From an uncultured Pirellula sp. (GTDB lineage: Bacteria; Planctomycetota; Planctomycetia; Pirellulales; Pirellulaceae): 8,064 bases of DNA. Each line of letters opens with the position of its first letter. Positions within the stretch are counted from its first letter, which is position 1. The position numbers and the translations under genes were made by a program. A model generated the notes under the pieces. The model made no database searches. It was given only the letters and a program-made list of their open reading frames with translations, and was not told the origin of the DNA. The stretch spans positions 1-8,064 of the forward strand of contig CAITIF010000536.1 in NCBI GenBank assembly GCA_903892365.1, given 5' to 3'. Below, one piece after another: positions 7,506 through 8,064 of the stretch.

Positions 7506-8063
7506 CTATTGAACTTTAGCGTCTGTTTTCGCAGGAGCCATAGCGACCAGAGCCGCCTTGTACTTCGCACGGGCCAAGTTCAGACGAGCGGAATACTCGC
7601 ATGCGGTTTCTTCATTGTCGACGACAAACAGAGTCTTTAGCTTCTTTTCAGCAGCAATTGTCTTGGCTTCGACGGGGCAATGGCAAGTCTTGTCGCCAAC
7701 CTTGTACGAAATCGCAACGGAATCCATGGCCTTCTTGACTTTGGAGGCAACTTCACCTGCCTTGACGGAGCAAGTCATCGATTCGCCAGCGATGGTTGTA
7801 GTGCCAGAAACCTTGCAAGTGCTTGGGGTTGCAAAAGCGGCAACGAACTTCTCCGTTTGATCGACCAGACCAACAAAAGCCTTCTCAGAGGAATCAAACT
7901 TCTCGTCGCCAACGACATACATCAGCTTCGCCTTGGTCGAAGCAGCAACCGCTTTGGCGGATTCTTCACAGCACATGGACTCTTCGCCAACCATGTAGGT
8001 CATTTTTGGCAGCTTTGCCAAACCTTCGGTAACGCAGCAAGTGTTCCCAGTTGCACACTCTCC
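7506..8063 (-). CDS. Cys-rich repeat protein of unknown function (N-terminus outside window)
   Basis: The frame is open to the right edge, giving 185 residues; a TTG at 8021 lies inside the open frame after a Cys-containing segment ('CATGNTCC'), so the true start, and any signal peptide, is probably beyond the window. The protein consists of about five imperfect units of 26-38 residues. Each has a short beta-hairpin-like segment ('MTYMVGEE', 'MYVVGDEK', 'TTIAGESM', 'SYKVGDKT', 'LFVVDNEE'), then one or two Cys, then an Ala/Lys-rich helix. The Cys pattern is CC in unit 1, none in unit 2 (FDSS), C in unit 3, CHC in unit 4 and C in unit 5. There are also Cys before unit 1 and at the end of unit 2. 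The C-terminus is an Ala/Lys tail. Paired Cys suggest metal binding or disulfides, but no known domain is recognised and no function is assigned. The gene has its own strong terminator. Confidence 0.85.
   Translation of the reverse strand, partial: GECATGNTCCVTEGLAKLPKMTYMVGEESMCCEESAKAVAASTKAKLMYVVGDEKFDSSEKAFVGLVDQTEKFVAAFATPSTCKVSGTTTIAGESMTCSVKAGEVASKVKKAMDSVAISYKVGDKTCHCPVEAKTIAAEKKLKTLFVVDNEETACEYSARLNLARAKYKAALVAMAPAKTDAKVQ
7539..8003 (-). repeat. Five diverged tandem repeat units within the Cys-rich protein
   Basis: In fragment numbering, units begin near residues 21, 47, 87, 116 and 144, each opening with a strand carrying VG(D/E) or a close variant and followed by a Cys position and a helix with regularly spaced Ala and Lys. 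Unit 2 is longer and lacks the first Cys. The units are similar at the protein level only; the DNA copies have diverged, so this is an old internal duplication. Confidence 0.65.
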
Positions 8064-8064
8064 G

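Overview
The window looks like chromosomal DNA of a planctomycete (Pirellula/Rhodopirellula type). The basis is gene content rather than any marker gene: a DUF58 gene followed by a BatA-like two-membrane-segment VWA gene, a Hanks-type Ser/Thr kinase with one membrane span, a very large GH38-like protein with poor ribosome binding sites, and a lineage-type Cys-rich repeat protein. The genus is inference. There are no tRNA or rRNA genes, CRISPR arrays, insertion sequences or attachment sites.

Layout. The left third (1-2648) reads on the + strand. It holds the C-terminal part of a DUF58 protein, cut by the window edge, and a complete 719-residue BatA-like VWA membrane protein, coupled by an ATGA stop/start overlap. 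Such pairs usually sit downstream of a MoxR-type AAA+ ATPase, which would lie left of the window. After a convergent 81-bp gap, everything else reads on the minus strand. In transcription order from the right these are: a Cys-rich repeat protein whose N-terminus is outside the window (7506-8063); its clear intrinsic terminator (7424-7452); a short spacer containing a possible 23-codon ORF; a 989-residue GH38-like protein (4304-7273); and, 29 bases later, a PknB-like kinase (2730-4274). The last two probably form an operon.

How the genes may work together. The + strand pair belongs to the widespread MoxR/DUF58/VWA module, thought to act in protein-complex maturation or envelope stress. The GH38-like protein has the GH38 domain order but seems to lack the usual nucleophile and metal-binding motifs. 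With a membrane kinase next to it, it may be a divergent enzyme or a carbohydrate-binding pseudoenzyme under kinase control; this is inference. The repeat protein is a separate transcription unit. I do not see an obvious new defence or mobile system. The least explained items are the GH38-like/kinase pair, the Cys-repeat protein and the small ORF.
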